DNA from: Mycolicibacterium arenosum
Lineage (GTDB): Bacteria; Actinomycetota; Actinomycetes; Mycobacteriales; Mycobacteriaceae
NCBI RefSeq assembly: GCF_024320865.1
Contig: NZ_JANDBD010000002.1
Location: forward strand, 248,001-312,000
Direction of reading: 5' to 3'
DNA: 64,000 bases
In this document: in pieces, positions 1 through 7,663 of the stretch
Numbering within the stretch: position 1 is the first letter of the stretch
How the letters are laid out: each line of letters begins with the position of its first letter
Translations under genes and position numbers: made by a program
The notes under the pieces: generated by a model
The model's database searches: none
Seen by the model: only the letters and a program-made list of their open reading frames with translations
What the model was told of the DNA's origin: nothing

Positions 1-1154
1 TTCGCCTCGACGATCGCGGGGGTTTTGAGTAGTCCGAGACCGCAGTAGGTCTGCGCCACGACTCGCGCGATCGTGGTCTTGCCGGTCCCCGGTGGACCGG
101 TGAACGCCAGGTGCAGTGTGCGCGCAGCGGTGTTGAGCCCCTTCTCGTAACGAACTTTCGCGACGGCGGCCGCTGAGCGGAGCTTCGCCACTTGAAGTTT
201 CACGTTGGCCAGCCCGATCTGCTGGTCCAGCTCGCGTTGCGCTTCGGCCAGATACCGGTTGCCCCGTTCGGCGAGCGCGTCCCGCTCGGAGTCGTCGGGG
301 TCGGGTGTGCTCTGCGGATCCCATTTGTCGGTGCGTGAGTCGATTGCGTCCTTGCTCGTGATCACCAGCCGGTAGTTGGGGTCGTGCAATGCGGCGGCGT
401 TGGCGCCGAAATCGGGTTCCTCGCTGTAGATCCGTTCGAAGATGTCGCGGGCCTGCTCCTCGTCGCCCATCTCGCGCAACGTCAGGCCCTTGCAGAACTC
501 CGCGGCGCGCCCGGCCGCTGGAACGGGACCCGCGGCGGCCTGGTCGAGTCTGCGGATGCCCTCACCGAACAAGCCGAGCTGCGCGCACGCCGAACCGACC
601 ATCACGTGCGCCCCGGCGGCGAGGTACTCGTCGCTGAACGACGCCGACTTGGCCAGCGCCGTGAGGACGTCGGGCCACCGTTGGGTCGTGAAGTGCAGCA
701 CACCGCGCACGTACGCCCCGATCTCGGAGACGTCGACCCCGCCGTCTGGGCCGGGGTCGTCGAGCACCGCTTCGGCCTCGTCGAAGTCCCGATTGCCGAT
801 CAGTGAGGCGGCGTAGGCCAGCGGGATCTCGGCCGGACCGGCCAGCGGGTAGTCGAGGTACAAGCCGGTCTGGAATCGTGCCGAGATCGTCCGCGGTGCG
901 AGCCCCAACCGTCGTTGTTCCCGAAACAACGTCCGCCGGTTCTGGTGCAGCTGGTAGATCACCGCGTCCGTGTTCTCTCCTGCAGCGGCACGGCCCAGCC
1001 ACGCGTCGCACATGGTGGGGTCGAGATCGGTGGCGCGCGTGAACGCCAACCGCGCATACGGCAGGTCCCGGTCGGCCTCCAACCCGTCGATCGGAATGCC
1101 GAGGGAGAGCACCCCGGCGTCGAATGCCTGCTGCGCATCCCTGGTGCTGGCCAA
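1..1154 (-). CDS. eccA: EccA, ESX AAA+ ATPase (partial, C-terminus outside window)
   Basis: Cytosolic AAA+ ATPase of type VII secretion, thought to act with EspG chaperones on PE/PPE substrates. The 384 visible residues hold the helical TPR-like N-terminal domain (about 1-270) and the start of the ATPase domain. The Walker A motif GPPGTGKTT is at about residues 352-360, and the linker before it contains the EccA-typical LDQQIGL. The start is read as TTG at 1154, because GGAGGT (complement of 1161-1166) lies 6 bases before it; the first ATG is about 50 codons further in and would remove conserved TPR sequence. The Walker B, sensor and arginine-finger part is cut off by the window edge. It is divergent from the espH-like gene and on the same strand as the eccC-eccD-mycP group about 55 kb away. 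Family assignment is firm; which ESX paralogue it is cannot be fixed from this fragment. Confidence 0.93.
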   Translation of the reverse strand, partial: MASTRDAQQAFDAGVLSLGIPIDGLEADRDLPYARLAFTRATDLDPTMCDAWLGRAAAGENTDAVIYQLHQNRRTLFREQRRLGLAPRTISARFQTGLYLDYPLAGPAEIPLAYAASLIGNRDFDEAEAVLDDPGPDGGVDVSEIGAYVRGVLHFTTQRWPDVLTALAKSASFSDEYLAAGAHVMVGSACAQLGLFGEGIRRLDQAAAGPVPAAGRAAEFCKGLTLREMGDEEQARDIFERIYSEEPDFGANAAALHDPNYRLVITSKDAIDSRTDKWDPQSTPDPDDSERDALAERGNRYLAEAQRELDQQIGLANVKLQVAKLRSAAAVAKVRYEKGLNTAARTLHLAFTGPPGTGKTTIARVVAQTYCGLGLLKTPAIVEA

Positions 1155-1211
1155 CCGTCAACCTCCGATTCGGGGTCCGCGATGCCCGCTGACATCACCG
1201 GAAACATCTGT

Positions 1212-1230
1212 GCACCAAAGGTATTGGTGC
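1212..1230. promoter_or_regulatory. Inverted repeat between divergent eccA and espH-like gene
   Basis: GCACCAA (1212-1218) and TTGGTGC (1224-1230) form a perfect 7-bp inverted repeat with spacer AGGTA. It lies in the short divergent promoter region. It differs from the GATACA-type palindrome found elsewhere in the locus, so it could be a site for another regulator. Function is inferred only from position and symmetry. Confidence 0.35.
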
Positions 1231-1260
1231 GGATTGGTGGGCGGTGACGGGGCGTGCGCT

Positions 1261-1590
1261 ATGGTCGAGGACGTGATCGCGAAACCAGTTCGCTCCGCAA
1301 GCGGCGGCGTGGCGGTCGTGACGACCGACCGCGGGCTGCCGATTCGTGTGAAGATCGACTCGGGCGAGATGTGCAGAGACGCAGAGGATCTGGCTCGCGA
1401 GATCCTGCTGCTGTGCCGGGTCTCGGCGAGCCGCCAGCAGGTTGCACGCCGACGCAGCCTCGAAAGCAGTGGGGTGGCGCCCGCGGTGGTTGACCGGCTG
1501 GGGTTGGCCGACGCCGCCGAACTGCTCGCCGCGGAGGCCGCCGTGTTCGGCGAGGATGAGCCCCCTGTGACGTGGTCGAGGTCGTCATGA
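1261..1590 (+). CDS. EspH-like ESX secretion-associated protein (DUF2694-type)
   Basis: Small acidic protein of 109 residues. It resembles the conserved C-terminal part of mycobacterial EspH (Rv3867): a beta-rich stretch around VVTTDRGLPIRVKI, a helix with AEDLAREIL, and a C-terminal helix ending AAEAAVFGED, matching the EspH AAEAEVF segment. The variable acidic N-terminus of EspH is missing. In ESX-1, espH is next to eccA1, and here too it is the first gene divergent from eccA. The start is taken as ATG 1261; longer upstream reading frames run over the eccA promoter and are unlikely. Its stop overlaps the next start (ATGA at 1587), suggesting coupled translation. The exact role of EspH is not settled; a YbaB-like fold is plausible. 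Confidence 0.62.
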   Translation: MVEDVIAKPVRSASGGVAVVTTDRGLPIRVKIDSGEMCRDAEDLAREILLLCRVSASRQQVARRRSLESSGVAPAVVDRLGLADAAELLAAEAAVFGEDEPPVTWSRSS

Positions 1591-1937
1591 CCGGCCTGGC
1601 TGAGTCGCTGATCGCGCGTATCGTGGCGCAACGCGATCTGCTCGCCGCGATGGACGAGCATTGCAACGCGGTGTCCGCGCGGGTGTCGAGCCGGGACAAC
1701 GCGGTCACCGTAGAGGTCGACGGCCTCGGCACCATGACCGGGTTGTGGCTCACGTCGCGCGCCCTGGCTTCCGGTCCCGAGGGGCTCGCCAGACTGATCG
1801 TCGACACCGCGGCGGCCGCTGCGCAGATCGCCGCGGACCGGCAGCGGTTCCTGGCCGCCGAATTCGGCGCCCGGATGCGCTCGCTGCAAGAGGCTCCGCT
1901 GACCCGGTGGGACGGTTCCACCGTGCGGCCTCGCTAG
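1587..1937 (+). CDS. EspL/YbaB-like small protein
   Basis: This 116-residue protein has the alpha-beta-alpha pattern of the YbaB/EbfC family: an N-terminal helix, a strand pair VTVEVDGLGTMTGLWL, and a long C-terminal amphipathic helix rich in Ala and Gln. ESX-1 EspL (Rv3880c) has the same pattern and a similar length. The ATG at 1587 overlaps the stop of the preceding gene (ATGA), which decides the start over the GTG at 1572. YbaB proteins bind nucleoid DNA, while EspL is described as stabilising other Esp proteins; which applies here is unknown. A second protein of this type is encoded at 12098-12556. Confidence 0.6.
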   Translation: MTGLAESLIARIVAQRDLLAAMDEHCNAVSARVSSRDNAVTVEVDGLGTMTGLWLTSRALASGPEGLARLIVDTAAAAAQIAADRQRFLAAEFGARMRSLQEAPLTRWDGSTVRPR

Positions 1938-1981
1938 CGGTCCCGAATCGTCGAACAGCTGGGCTCCGAACACGCGCTCGA

Positions 1982-1998
1982 CGATACAGCGTGTATCG
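1982..1998. promoter_or_regulatory. TetR-type operator copy 1
   Basis: CGATACAGCGTGTATCG is a 17-bp palindrome with 7-bp arms, 127 bases before the start of the EspA/E-like gene. It matches the locus consensus TGATACAC-N-GTGTATCA except for the outermost pair and one inner base. Assignment to the TetR protein encoded at 11393-12055 is an inference from recurrence and linkage. Confidence 0.68.
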
Positions 1999-2124
1999 GG
2001 GATTGCGAAAGGCTCGGCGGGTCGGGTGCCGTGGACCCGCGCTCGTTACCTAACGCGTAATCGCACTACCCCGACGCGGGATTTGATACTGCTCGCGTCC
2101 CCAGGTGCGAGGAGGCGGTCCGAG

Positions 2125-3390
2125 GTGAGCGATGTGTCGGCGCCCAGTGCGACGATTGAACAGGCACGGCAGCTACCCGGCTTCGACCCGACACCGGCGA
2201 TCACCTCCCAGGAGGCCGGCCTCGTCGACTACCTGAGCCTGCCGACCCGCACGATCCTCGATCGGCTGGGACTCTCGGCACCTGTCGCCGCGGCGCCGAC
2301 CGACCCGGAGGGGGAACGTGACCCGGCTCTCGACGAGCAGCCGTTCGCGCCACCGAGTCCGGTGGATCCCATGCAGATGATCAGTCCGGTGACCGACGCG
2401 CTTGGCACGCTGGGCACCGGGCTTTTCGACAGCGTTGACCCGACGTCGATGTTCAGTGGAATAACGGAGGCGCTCGATTCCGCTGGGCGGACGGTGTCCC
2501 CGGCGGTCGGCGCGCTGGCCGCCGACTGGCAGGGCGCGTCCGGGTCCGCTGCGGCCGACGCCGCAAGGGCGGCGTTGGTCAGCGGATCCGATGTGGGCGC
2601 GCAGTCGTCGGGTCTGCGCGCCAGCCTGACGAACGCTGCGGCGGTGGTCGCGCAGGCGCGCGCGCGCCATATCGAGATCATCGCCGAGTTCCAGGCGACG
2701 ATCGCGGCGATAGGACCGAACATCATCTTCCCGTGGGGGTGGGCCGCGGCCGTCGCCGCGGCAACCCGTGCCGTGACCGCCTCCGTCGAGGTCGTCACCG
2801 AGACGCAGGCATCCCTGGCGGGCGAGGCGTCGACGACGTCGGCGATCGGCGCTCCGGTCGCCGTGTCCGCCGCGCCGACGCTGTTGACCAACATGATGGG
2901 ACCGCTGGCCGGCATGGCCACCGGGATGATCGGCCCCCTCACCTCGCTGGCCGGCCAGGGAGGGTCGACAACCACCGACCCCCGGTCGACGCCGACTGGG
3001 AAGTCCGACGCCGCGCCGCCACCGGTCGGTGGTGCCGAAGCCGGCGGCGCGGTCGGTGGTGCGGCCGGTGGGGGCGCAGCGGGAGCGACCGGCACCGCCG
3101 CGCCGAAGCCGTCGGCACCGATGGTCGCGCCCTCGGCGGTCTCGGCAGCTGCTGCCGCGGCGCCTGCAGGCACCGGCAGGGGAGGTACGCCCGCGATGCC
3201 GTTCATGGGCGCGCCGATGACCGGAGCGGGGTTGGGAGCCGCGAGTGCCACCAACGGCCACACCGCGGCATCGTTTCTGCACACCGGAAACCAGGGCGGA
3301 GAGATCGTCGGTGATCTCGAGGGGGTCGCCCCGCCGGTGATCGGTGAGATCGATTCGCATCAATCACCTGACATCGACCTGAGAATCTAG
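2125..3390 (+). CDS. EspA/EspE-like secreted ESX substrate
   Basis: Protein of 421 residues. The N-terminal half (about 100-265) is a predicted helical bundle with a WQG turn (GALAADWQGASG) and a hydrophobic segment around GPNIIFPWGWAAAVAAA. That layout resembles EspA/EspE, where a WXG-type helical pair precedes a hydrophobic patch. The C-terminal half is a long Gly/Ala/Pro low-complexity region, and the protein ends in a conserved tail (VAPPVIGEIDSHQSPDIDL). The start is GTG 2125, preceded by GAGGAGG at about 2108-2114; upstream codons of the open frame overlap the promoter region. The same tail is encoded again at 4496-4678. It is likely secreted or surface-associated, and co-secretion with the nearby EspC-like protein would fit the EspA/EspC pairing in ESX-1. 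Sequence similarity is low, so the family name is tentative. Confidence 0.55.
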   Translation: MSDVSAPSATIEQARQLPGFDPTPAITSQEAGLVDYLSLPTRTILDRLGLSAPVAAAPTDPEGERDPALDEQPFAPPSPVDPMQMISPVTDALGTLGTGLFDSVDPTSMFSGITEALDSAGRTVSPAVGALAADWQGASGSAAADAARAALVSGSDVGAQSSGLRASLTNAAAVVAQARARHIEIIAEFQATIAAIGPNIIFPWGWAAAVAAATRAVTASVEVVTETQASLAGEASTTSAIGAPVAVSAAPTLLTNMMGPLAGMATGMIGPLTSLAGQGGSTTTDPRSTPTGKSDAAPPPVGGAEAGGAVGGAAGGGAAGATGTAAPKPSAPMVAPSAVSAAAAAAPAGTGRGGTPAMPFMGAPMTGAGLGAASATNGHTAASFLHTGNQGGEIVGDLEGVAPPVIGEIDSHQSPDIDLRI

Positions 3391-3406
3391 ACGGGACAAC
3401 ACTTTC

Positions 3407-4009
3407 GTGGACATGCACCATGCCGTTGCGGCACCGCCGTCGCGCCGGGGAACCTCCGTCGCGCCGCACTGTCGGCTATCCGCCGCCGACATCAAAGATC
3501 TCAAGCGCGACTTACGGATTCTGTTGGCCACAAATGGAACTCTGACGCGAATCCTCGAAGTCATGGCCGATGAGGAGATCGGTGTGGAGATCGTCGATCA
3601 GCGGACTCACCCGATGTCGCCGGACCTCCCCGGGTTCCCGGCGTCGCCGTTCGGGCGAGTGGTTCAACGACGAATCAAACTGGTAGGCAGGATAACCGGT
3701 GCGCCGTTCGTCGCCGCGGACTCCCTGATCGCCGAGGACAGACTACCGGTCGCGGTCCGTCGGGTCTTCGCCGAGACGAATCGCCCCATCGGGGAGGTTC
3801 TGCTCGCGAGCGGTATGGAGACCTTCAAGGAGGCCGCCGAGATGTGGCTGGCCGACGTGCCGGACTGGGTGAGCGATGACGACGGACGGGATGCTCAGGT
3901 AGTGGCACGCCGATACCGCACCATCGCCGCGGGCGTTCCGGTCATGAGCATCACCGAGTACTTCCTGTGCGGAGCACGTCCCCGAGTCCGCCGGAACGGC
4001 AGCCGGTGA
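3407..4009 (+). CDS. Chorismate pyruvate-lyase, Rv2949c family
   Basis: Enzyme of 200 residues closely resembling M. tuberculosis Rv2949c, which converts chorismate to 4-hydroxybenzoate and pyruvate for phenolic glycolipid and p-HBAD synthesis. Conserved stretches in order are DLKRDLRILLATNGTLTRIL, GRVVQR, FVAADSLIAEDRLP, PIGEVLLAS, ETFKEAAEMW and ARRYR. Length fits the family (about 200). It lies 16 bases after the EspA/E-like gene and is presumably cotranscribed with it. No polyketide synthase or glycosyltransferase of phenolic glycolipid synthesis is next to it, so its place in an ESX locus is unusual. GTG 3407 gives the longest frame; ATG 3413 is an alternative. Confidence 0.9.
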   Translation: MDMHHAVAAPPSRRGTSVAPHCRLSAADIKDLKRDLRILLATNGTLTRILEVMADEEIGVEIVDQRTHPMSPDLPGFPASPFGRVVQRRIKLVGRITGAPFVAADSLIAEDRLPVAVRRVFAETNRPIGEVLLASGMETFKEAAEMWLADVPDWVSDDDGRDAQVVARRYRTIAAGVPVMSITEYFLCGARPRVRRNGSR

Positions 4010-4081
4010 ATTCACGGGTGGGGCCGGGCCACGCCGGGACGACGCGACAGCCCCGGTTCCGTTGCGCCACAGGCAGCCTGA

Positions 4082-4098
4082 CGATACACTGTGTATCA
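4082..4098. promoter_or_regulatory. TetR-type operator copy 2
   Basis: CGATACACTGTGTATCA, a near-perfect 17-bp palindrome, lies about 100 bases before the EspC-like gene, which starts the EspC-PE-PPE-EspG-Esx run. It differs from copy 3 only in the first base. Confidence 0.74.
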
Positions 4099-4196
4099 CA
4101 CTCTGGACCCGTGGATCGAGAACTACTCAAAAGGTAATCGCGCGAACGCTTTTCCGGAAGCGATACTTTTCTACAGTGACGTACAGGAGGCACAAC

Positions 4197-4481
4197 GTGG
4201 GCGACGTCTTTCACGTGGCACCGGCCGGCTTGGACGCGTTCTCGGCTGCCAACGAAGCGGCCGGTGCGACGGTCAGCGCCGCGGGTTCGGCCGATTCGGC
4301 GGCGATGCTGGCGGCCGCCGCTGCGGCGGTGGGGCCGATCGGCGTCGGCTATCTGGCTGCCTACGGCCCGGCCCAGGCGAGCAACCTGGCCGGCACGAAG
4401 CTGGTCGCGGGGCTGCACTCGGCCATCGGCGGCGCCACCGATGCGGCGAAGGCGGCCATCGTCGCCGCGGACAACGGCTGA
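4197..4481 (+). CDS. EspC-like / PE-like small helical substrate
   Basis: Protein of 94 residues, rich in Ala and Gly, beginning VGDVFHVAPAGLDAFS and predicted as a helical hairpin. The pattern 'hydrophobic-x-V-x-P-x-x-L' followed by an Ala-rich helix is typical of EspC-type (ESX-1 secretion-associated) and PE proteins. It has no WXG turn. No YxxxD/E secretion motif is seen at the end, which weakens the call as an independent substrate. The start is GTG 4197, with AGGAGG six bases ahead; in-frame codons further upstream run through the operator at 4082-4098 and are rejected. It follows the EspA/E-like region and may be the co-secreted partner of that protein. Confidence 0.5.
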   Translation: MGDVFHVAPAGLDAFSAANEAAGATVSAAGSADSAAMLAAAAAAVGPIGVGYLAAYGPAQASNLAGTKLVAGLHSAIGGATDAAKAAIVAADNG

Positions 4482-4495
4482 CTCACGGGTGCGTC

Positions 4496-4678
4496 GTGTG
4501 TTCGGCGATTGACGAGGGCGATGCGGGTTCGGCAGCCGTGGATGGGCGCCGCGCCGCATCGCTGTTGCAGAGCAGTAGGCGCGGTCGCGAGGTCATCGGC
4601 GACCTCGCGCCGGTGGCGCCACCGGTCATCGGCGAGGTGGATCCACACGGGCTTTCAGACATCGAACTGAGGATCTAG
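4496..4678 (+). pseudogene. Remnant or separate copy of the EspA/E-like C-terminal tail
   Basis: A 60-codon frame from GTG 4496. Its last about 44 residues match the end of the EspA/E-like protein at 2125-3390: AAS-L near the start, then VIGDLAPVAPPVIGEVDP and the terminal DIELRI, against VGDL..VAPPVIGEID and DIDLRI. No matching body precedes it; the region upstream encodes the EspC-like protein in another frame. It is best read as the leftover 3' end of a second EspA/E-like gene, though a short functional peptide cannot be excluded. There is no clear ribosome binding site. Confidence 0.55.
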
Positions 4679-4693
4679 GCGAGGAGTATGCAG

Positions 4694-4990
4694 ATGGACA
4701 ACGGCAGCGGACTGTCGATCGAGCCGGCCGAGGTGACCGAGGCGACCCGCCAACTGGACGAGTTGGCCCATCGCGTCGAGCTGGTTGTGAAGTCGGAGGC
4801 CCCACAGCTGGCCGTCACACCGTCCGGTGGCGACGAGGTCTCGCAACGAATCGCGTTGACGCTCAACCAGGTACACGGCTCATTCGTCGAGGCCTCGGAC
4901 AAGGGCGTCACGGAGATCCGCGAGGTTGCCGCGGCCCTGCGCAAGCACGCCCACGACGTCGAGGCCTCGGATCAGGACTTCACCGTCTGA
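4694..4990 (+). CDS. PE family protein (short, PE domain only)
   Basis: Protein of 98 residues with the PE pattern: a hydrophobic-x-I-E-P-A-E-V opening (LSIEPAEV), helix 1, a turn with PSGGDEVS, helix 2 and a short end. GADEVS-like turns are diagnostic of PE proteins. PE proteins pair with PPE proteins and are exported as heterodimers by ESX. The next gene encodes the PPE-type partner, in the usual PE-PPE order. ATG 4694 is preferred over ATG 4688, because GAGGAG (4681-4686) is only one base from the latter and seven from the former. The exact YxxxD/E secretion motif after helix 2 is not evident; the corresponding region reads HAHDVEASD. Confidence 0.75.
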   Translation: MDNGSGLSIEPAEVTEATRQLDELAHRVELVVKSEAPQLAVTPSGGDEVSQRIALTLNQVHGSFVEASDKGVTEIREVAAALRKHAHDVEASDQDFTV

Positions 4991-5038
4991 CCGGACGGAT
5001 AACGGGTCGTCACCAACACGTGGGAAGGAGGTGGGATC

Positions 5039-6121
5039 GTGAGCTTCACCGATGTGGTCTGGGAGTCGCGCAGCACTGAGCAGCTGGCTCGCGACCTCAC
5101 CACCGGCCCCGGCCCGGGCTCGGTGGGCGATGCCGGGGCGGCGTGGGTCCGGGTGGCCAACGAGTTAGCCTCCGTGTCAGCCGATTACGATGCGATCATC
5201 GCGAGGCTGCGGACATCGTTCGACAGTGAGGCGGCGGCTGCGGTTGCGGTCAAACTCGAGGACTTCGGCAAGTGGCTGCAGGCGTTCAGTCTGGGCGCCG
5301 CGGCCAACGGTCAGCGCGCTGAGGAGGCCGCGGTGGCCAACACGGTGGCGATCCTCGCGATGCCGACCGTGTCGGAGGCGCTTGAGGCCCGAGCCGCCGG
5401 CGACATGATGGCGTCCCTGGCGGCTTACAACGGCGCAGTTCTCACCGGCCGTTTCGCGGAGTTCGATGAGGCCGCGCGGGCGGACCACGCCGATGCTTCC
5501 GCGGTGATGCGCCAGTATGAGGGCGCGGTGGCTCATCTCGCGCAGCCGTGGGATCAGCCACTTCCGCAGGACATCTGCAAGCGCGATGCGCTGGCGGCCG
5601 AACGGCAGTCCACCGCCGGCGGGGCCGGTGGCGGAGTGAGCGGCGGCGGCGGGTCAGCCACGATGCCGACGCCGTTGGCGCCCTGGGCGGCGGGCGGTGC
5701 CAAGGGCACCGCGGAACCGAAGGCATTGCAGCGCACGAGCTTCGCCGGCGGCGCCTCGGCTGCCGGAATGGGTGGTGCGCCGTACGCGCCGATGGCCGGG
5801 TACGGCCGCGGCGGTGACCAGGATCGCGAACACGAGTCACCGCACCCGGCGGGGATGCTGGCCGGGGCCGGCGAACAGGGTGCGGGCCTGTCGGAGGCCG
5901 ACGTCTCCTGGTTGCCGGTCGCAGGGCCCAGCGATGCCCCGTTCGTCGTGTCCAACGTCAGCTGGGGTCCGGATTCGGGACTGTTCGACGAACTCGCTGC
6001 CGTCGACGAACCCGAACCCGCGCGGTATGCCGAAGAGGAATCGCAACGGAACCTGGAGCAGGTGGCCGACCGTTGGGTCGCTCTGCCGGTTATCGGGCAC
6101 GATCGGAGCGCACAAACATGA
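5039..6121 (+). CDS. PPE-domain protein with Gly/Pro-rich C-terminus
   Basis: Protein of 360 residues. Residues 1-175 read as a PPE helical domain: an opening VVWESRSTEQL, then GPGPGSVGDAGAAW, followed by long Ala-rich helices including an EEAAVANT segment. The Pro-Pro-Glu triplet itself is absent. The C-terminal part (about 200-330) is Gly/Ser/Pro-rich and ends in an acidic helix with the motif ADRWVALPVIG. It is predicted to form a heterodimer with the preceding PE protein and to be recognised by the EspG encoded next. GTG 5039 has a strong GGAAGGAGGTG ahead. Its stop overlaps the espG start (ATGA at 6118). Confidence 0.74.
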   Translation: MSFTDVVWESRSTEQLARDLTTGPGPGSVGDAGAAWVRVANELASVSADYDAIIARLRTSFDSEAAAAVAVKLEDFGKWLQAFSLGAAANGQRAEEAAVANTVAILAMPTVSEALEARAAGDMMASLAAYNGAVLTGRFAEFDEAARADHADASAVMRQYEGAVAHLAQPWDQPLPQDICKRDALAAERQSTAGGAGGGVSGGGGSATMPTPLAPWAAGGAKGTAEPKALQRTSFAGGASAAGMGGAPYAPMAGYGRGGDQDREHESPHPAGMLAGAGEQGAGLSEADVSWLPVAGPSDAPFVVSNVSWGPDSGLFDELAAVDEPEPARYAEEESQRNLEQVADRWVALPVIGHDRSAQT

Positions 6122-6927
6122 GCGCCACAGCTGATCTCGAGTACGCGCTCAGCGACACCGAGGTGCGGGCGATCGCCGATGCGGCCGGTGTGCAGAGCCT
6201 ACCGACGGTTCTGACGGTAGCCCCGCGGCCCGGCAGCACACCGTCATCGAGTGCTGCGCTCGACGCGACCGCAGCCCGGTTGTCCGCCCGCGGGTTGATC
6301 GCGGGCGGCCTCGTCAACGACGACCTGTGCGATGTGCTGATGACGTTGCAGCGGCCCGACCGTGAACTCGCGATGCGGTTGGTCACACCGGACGGCATCG
6401 CACGCCTGTCGGTCGTGCGCCGCGGTGGCCGTGGCGTCATGGCCCGCCGTGTGGGGGATCGGTATCTGCTTCGCCCCCTATCGGAAGCCGGTTTGCGGTC
6501 CGCGACGCGTGTGATTCTCGGCGAGTTGCCCGCCGCGGAAGCCGCGGCGATCGACGCTGTCGGCGCGCCACTCGACGTGATGGCCGAGAGCCTCGGCGAC
6601 ACTCACGACGGTCGGCTGATCGCCGACCGCCTGTGCGCGCTGGGCGCCGAGTCACGGGCGGCGATGTTGATCGGGTCGGCGCTGGCGGCGCGGCGCGCCT
6701 TCGCCGAGATCGTCTACTTCGCGTTGGCCGCTGAGCGTGACCGCGTGGAACGGGGGCCGGCCGCGGTGGCGGTCCTCTACACCAAACGCGGCCGAATTCT
6801 TGCCAGCCCCAGTGCTTCTCCGAGCGGTCAGTTCTGGACGACGTTGAAGCCGGGGACCGACCACGCGATCGCCGCGGCGGTCGGTCAGCTCGTCGGGCTC
6901 TCCGACGAGGGATGGGAGGGCCCTTAG
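6118..6927 (+). CDS. espG: EspG chaperone (copy 1)
   Basis: Cytosolic EspG-family chaperone of 269 residues; EspG binds the PPE tip of PE/PPE dimers and keeps them soluble before export. Family features seen are an opening LSDTEVRAIADAAGV, the RGLIAGG..NDDLCDVLMTLQRPDRELAMRLV stretch, and a C-terminal domain with a TKRGRILASPSAS strand pair followed by a terminal helix. Length fits the family (about 260-300). ATG 6118 overlaps the PPE stop, so translation is probably coupled, and the order PE-PPE-EspG points to these as its clients. A second, diverged EspG is encoded at 10439-11227. Confidence 0.85.
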   Translation: MSATADLEYALSDTEVRAIADAAGVQSLPTVLTVAPRPGSTPSSSAALDATAARLSARGLIAGGLVNDDLCDVLMTLQRPDRELAMRLVTPDGIARLSVVRRGGRGVMARRVGDRYLLRPLSEAGLRSATRVILGELPAAEAAAIDAVGAPLDVMAESLGDTHDGRLIADRLCALGAESRAAMLIGSALAARRAFAEIVYFALAAERDRVERGPAAVAVLYTKRGRILASPSASPSGQFWTTLKPGTDHAIAAAVGQLVGLSDEGWEGP

Positions 6928-6981
6928 GCCGACCCGCCGAGGATTCACCAGTTAACAGCACAAACGAGAAGGAGAGATGAC

Positions 6982-7257
6982 ATGAGTGGAGCCACCAGTC
7001 TCACGCCTGAGGAGGCTCAGGCCAAGATCACGCAGGTCGACGAAGCCATGAGCAGTGCACGTCTGCTCGGGCAGTCGATGCAGGACCGGACTCTCGAGAT
7101 GACGTCCAGCTCGTGGCAGGGCGATCAAGCGACCCGCTTCGCCCAGCGGATGCAGGCGCACAACGAGGATTTCACCGCGATCATCAATCGGCTGACCCAA
7201 GTCGCCGAGACGGGCAAGAGCAACATGACCTCGCTCGTCAATCTGGAAGCCGAGTAG
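6982..7257 (+). CDS. WXG100 protein, EsxB-like
   Basis: Protein of 91 residues with the WXG100 layout: helix 1, the turn SSSWQGDQA (W45-G47), helix 2. WXG100 proteins are exported as helical-hairpin heterodimers by ESX systems. It is preceded by AGAAGGAGAG, a strong ribosome binding site. It forms a tandem pair with the next gene, the arrangement of esxB-esxA. The C-terminal tail NLEAE lacks the YxxxD/E motif carried by typical EsxB proteins. No copy of the GATACA palindrome is seen in its upstream gap, so it may be read from the PE-PPE-espG transcript or from an unrecognised promoter. Confidence 0.88.
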   Translation: MSGATSLTPEEAQAKITQVDEAMSSARLLGQSMQDRTLEMTSSSWQGDQATRFAQRMQAHNEDFTAIINRLTQVAETGKSNMTSLVNLEAE

Positions 7258-7294
7258 GCACGGAACAGGCACGTACCAAGGAAAGGGAACAGTC

Positions 7295-7582
7295 ATGTCG
7301 GGCACGATTCATTACAACTACGGCGCGAACTACGAGCAGTTGGACGCGATCAAAGCCACCCTCAACGACGCGAACGCGCTGCGGGAGGACGTCAACTCGG
7401 TGTTCACCGCGCTGGCCGACGTCTACGAGGGCGAAGCGGCCGCCGCATTGCAGACGGCGCAGATCCAGGTCACCCAGCAGCTGGACGCCGCCATCCTGGA
7501 GATCCAGGGTACCCAGCAGGCGGCCGTTGATCGGCAGGCGATGACGGCGGAGCATGACCGTTCACTGGCCGGCGGCTTCTGA
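7295..7582 (+). CDS. WXG100-like protein, EsxA-like, with YEG in place of WXG
   Basis: Protein of 95 residues, a predicted helical hairpin with the turn DVYEGEAAA at 42-50, so the WXG tryptophan is replaced by Tyr44. Size, tandem position after the WQG protein and 37-bp spacing make it the likely heterodimer partner, the EsxA position. The pre-turn segment NALREDVNSVFTALADVY keeps the usual heptad spacing. A long hairpin follows the stop at 7598-7635. Confidence 0.82.
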   Translation: MSGTIHYNYGANYEQLDAIKATLNDANALREDVNSVFTALADVYEGEAAAALQTAQIQVTQQLDAAILEIQGTQQAAVDRQAMTAEHDRSLAGGF

Positions 7583-7597
7583 GCCGGCAAGGAAGAC

Positions 7598-7635
7598 GCG
7601 GAAGCCCGAGTTCAGTGTCGAACTCGGGCCTCCGC
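7598..7635 (+). terminator. Strong hairpin after the esx pair
   Basis: GCCCGAGTTC (7604-7613) and GAACTCGGGC (7620-7629) pair perfectly around a 6-base loop. GCGGA and TCCGC extend the stem to 15 pairs with one A-C mismatch. There is no U-run, as is common in mycobacteria. It may terminate transcription, attenuate it, or protect the 3' end of an abundant esx message while letting part of the transcript continue. Confidence 0.6.
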
Positions 7636-7663
7636 TCATCACGACTGAATCGAGTGAGGCAGG

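Noticed and set aside
2083..2095. Further GATAC sequence as another operator copy
   Set aside because: Only a half site is present; no matching right arm follows. The same holds for GATACT near 4164.
4091..4678. 195-codon frame as one gene
   Set aside because: Its first two thirds lie out of frame with the EspC-like gene and start inside the operator; only the end (4496-4678) matches anything.
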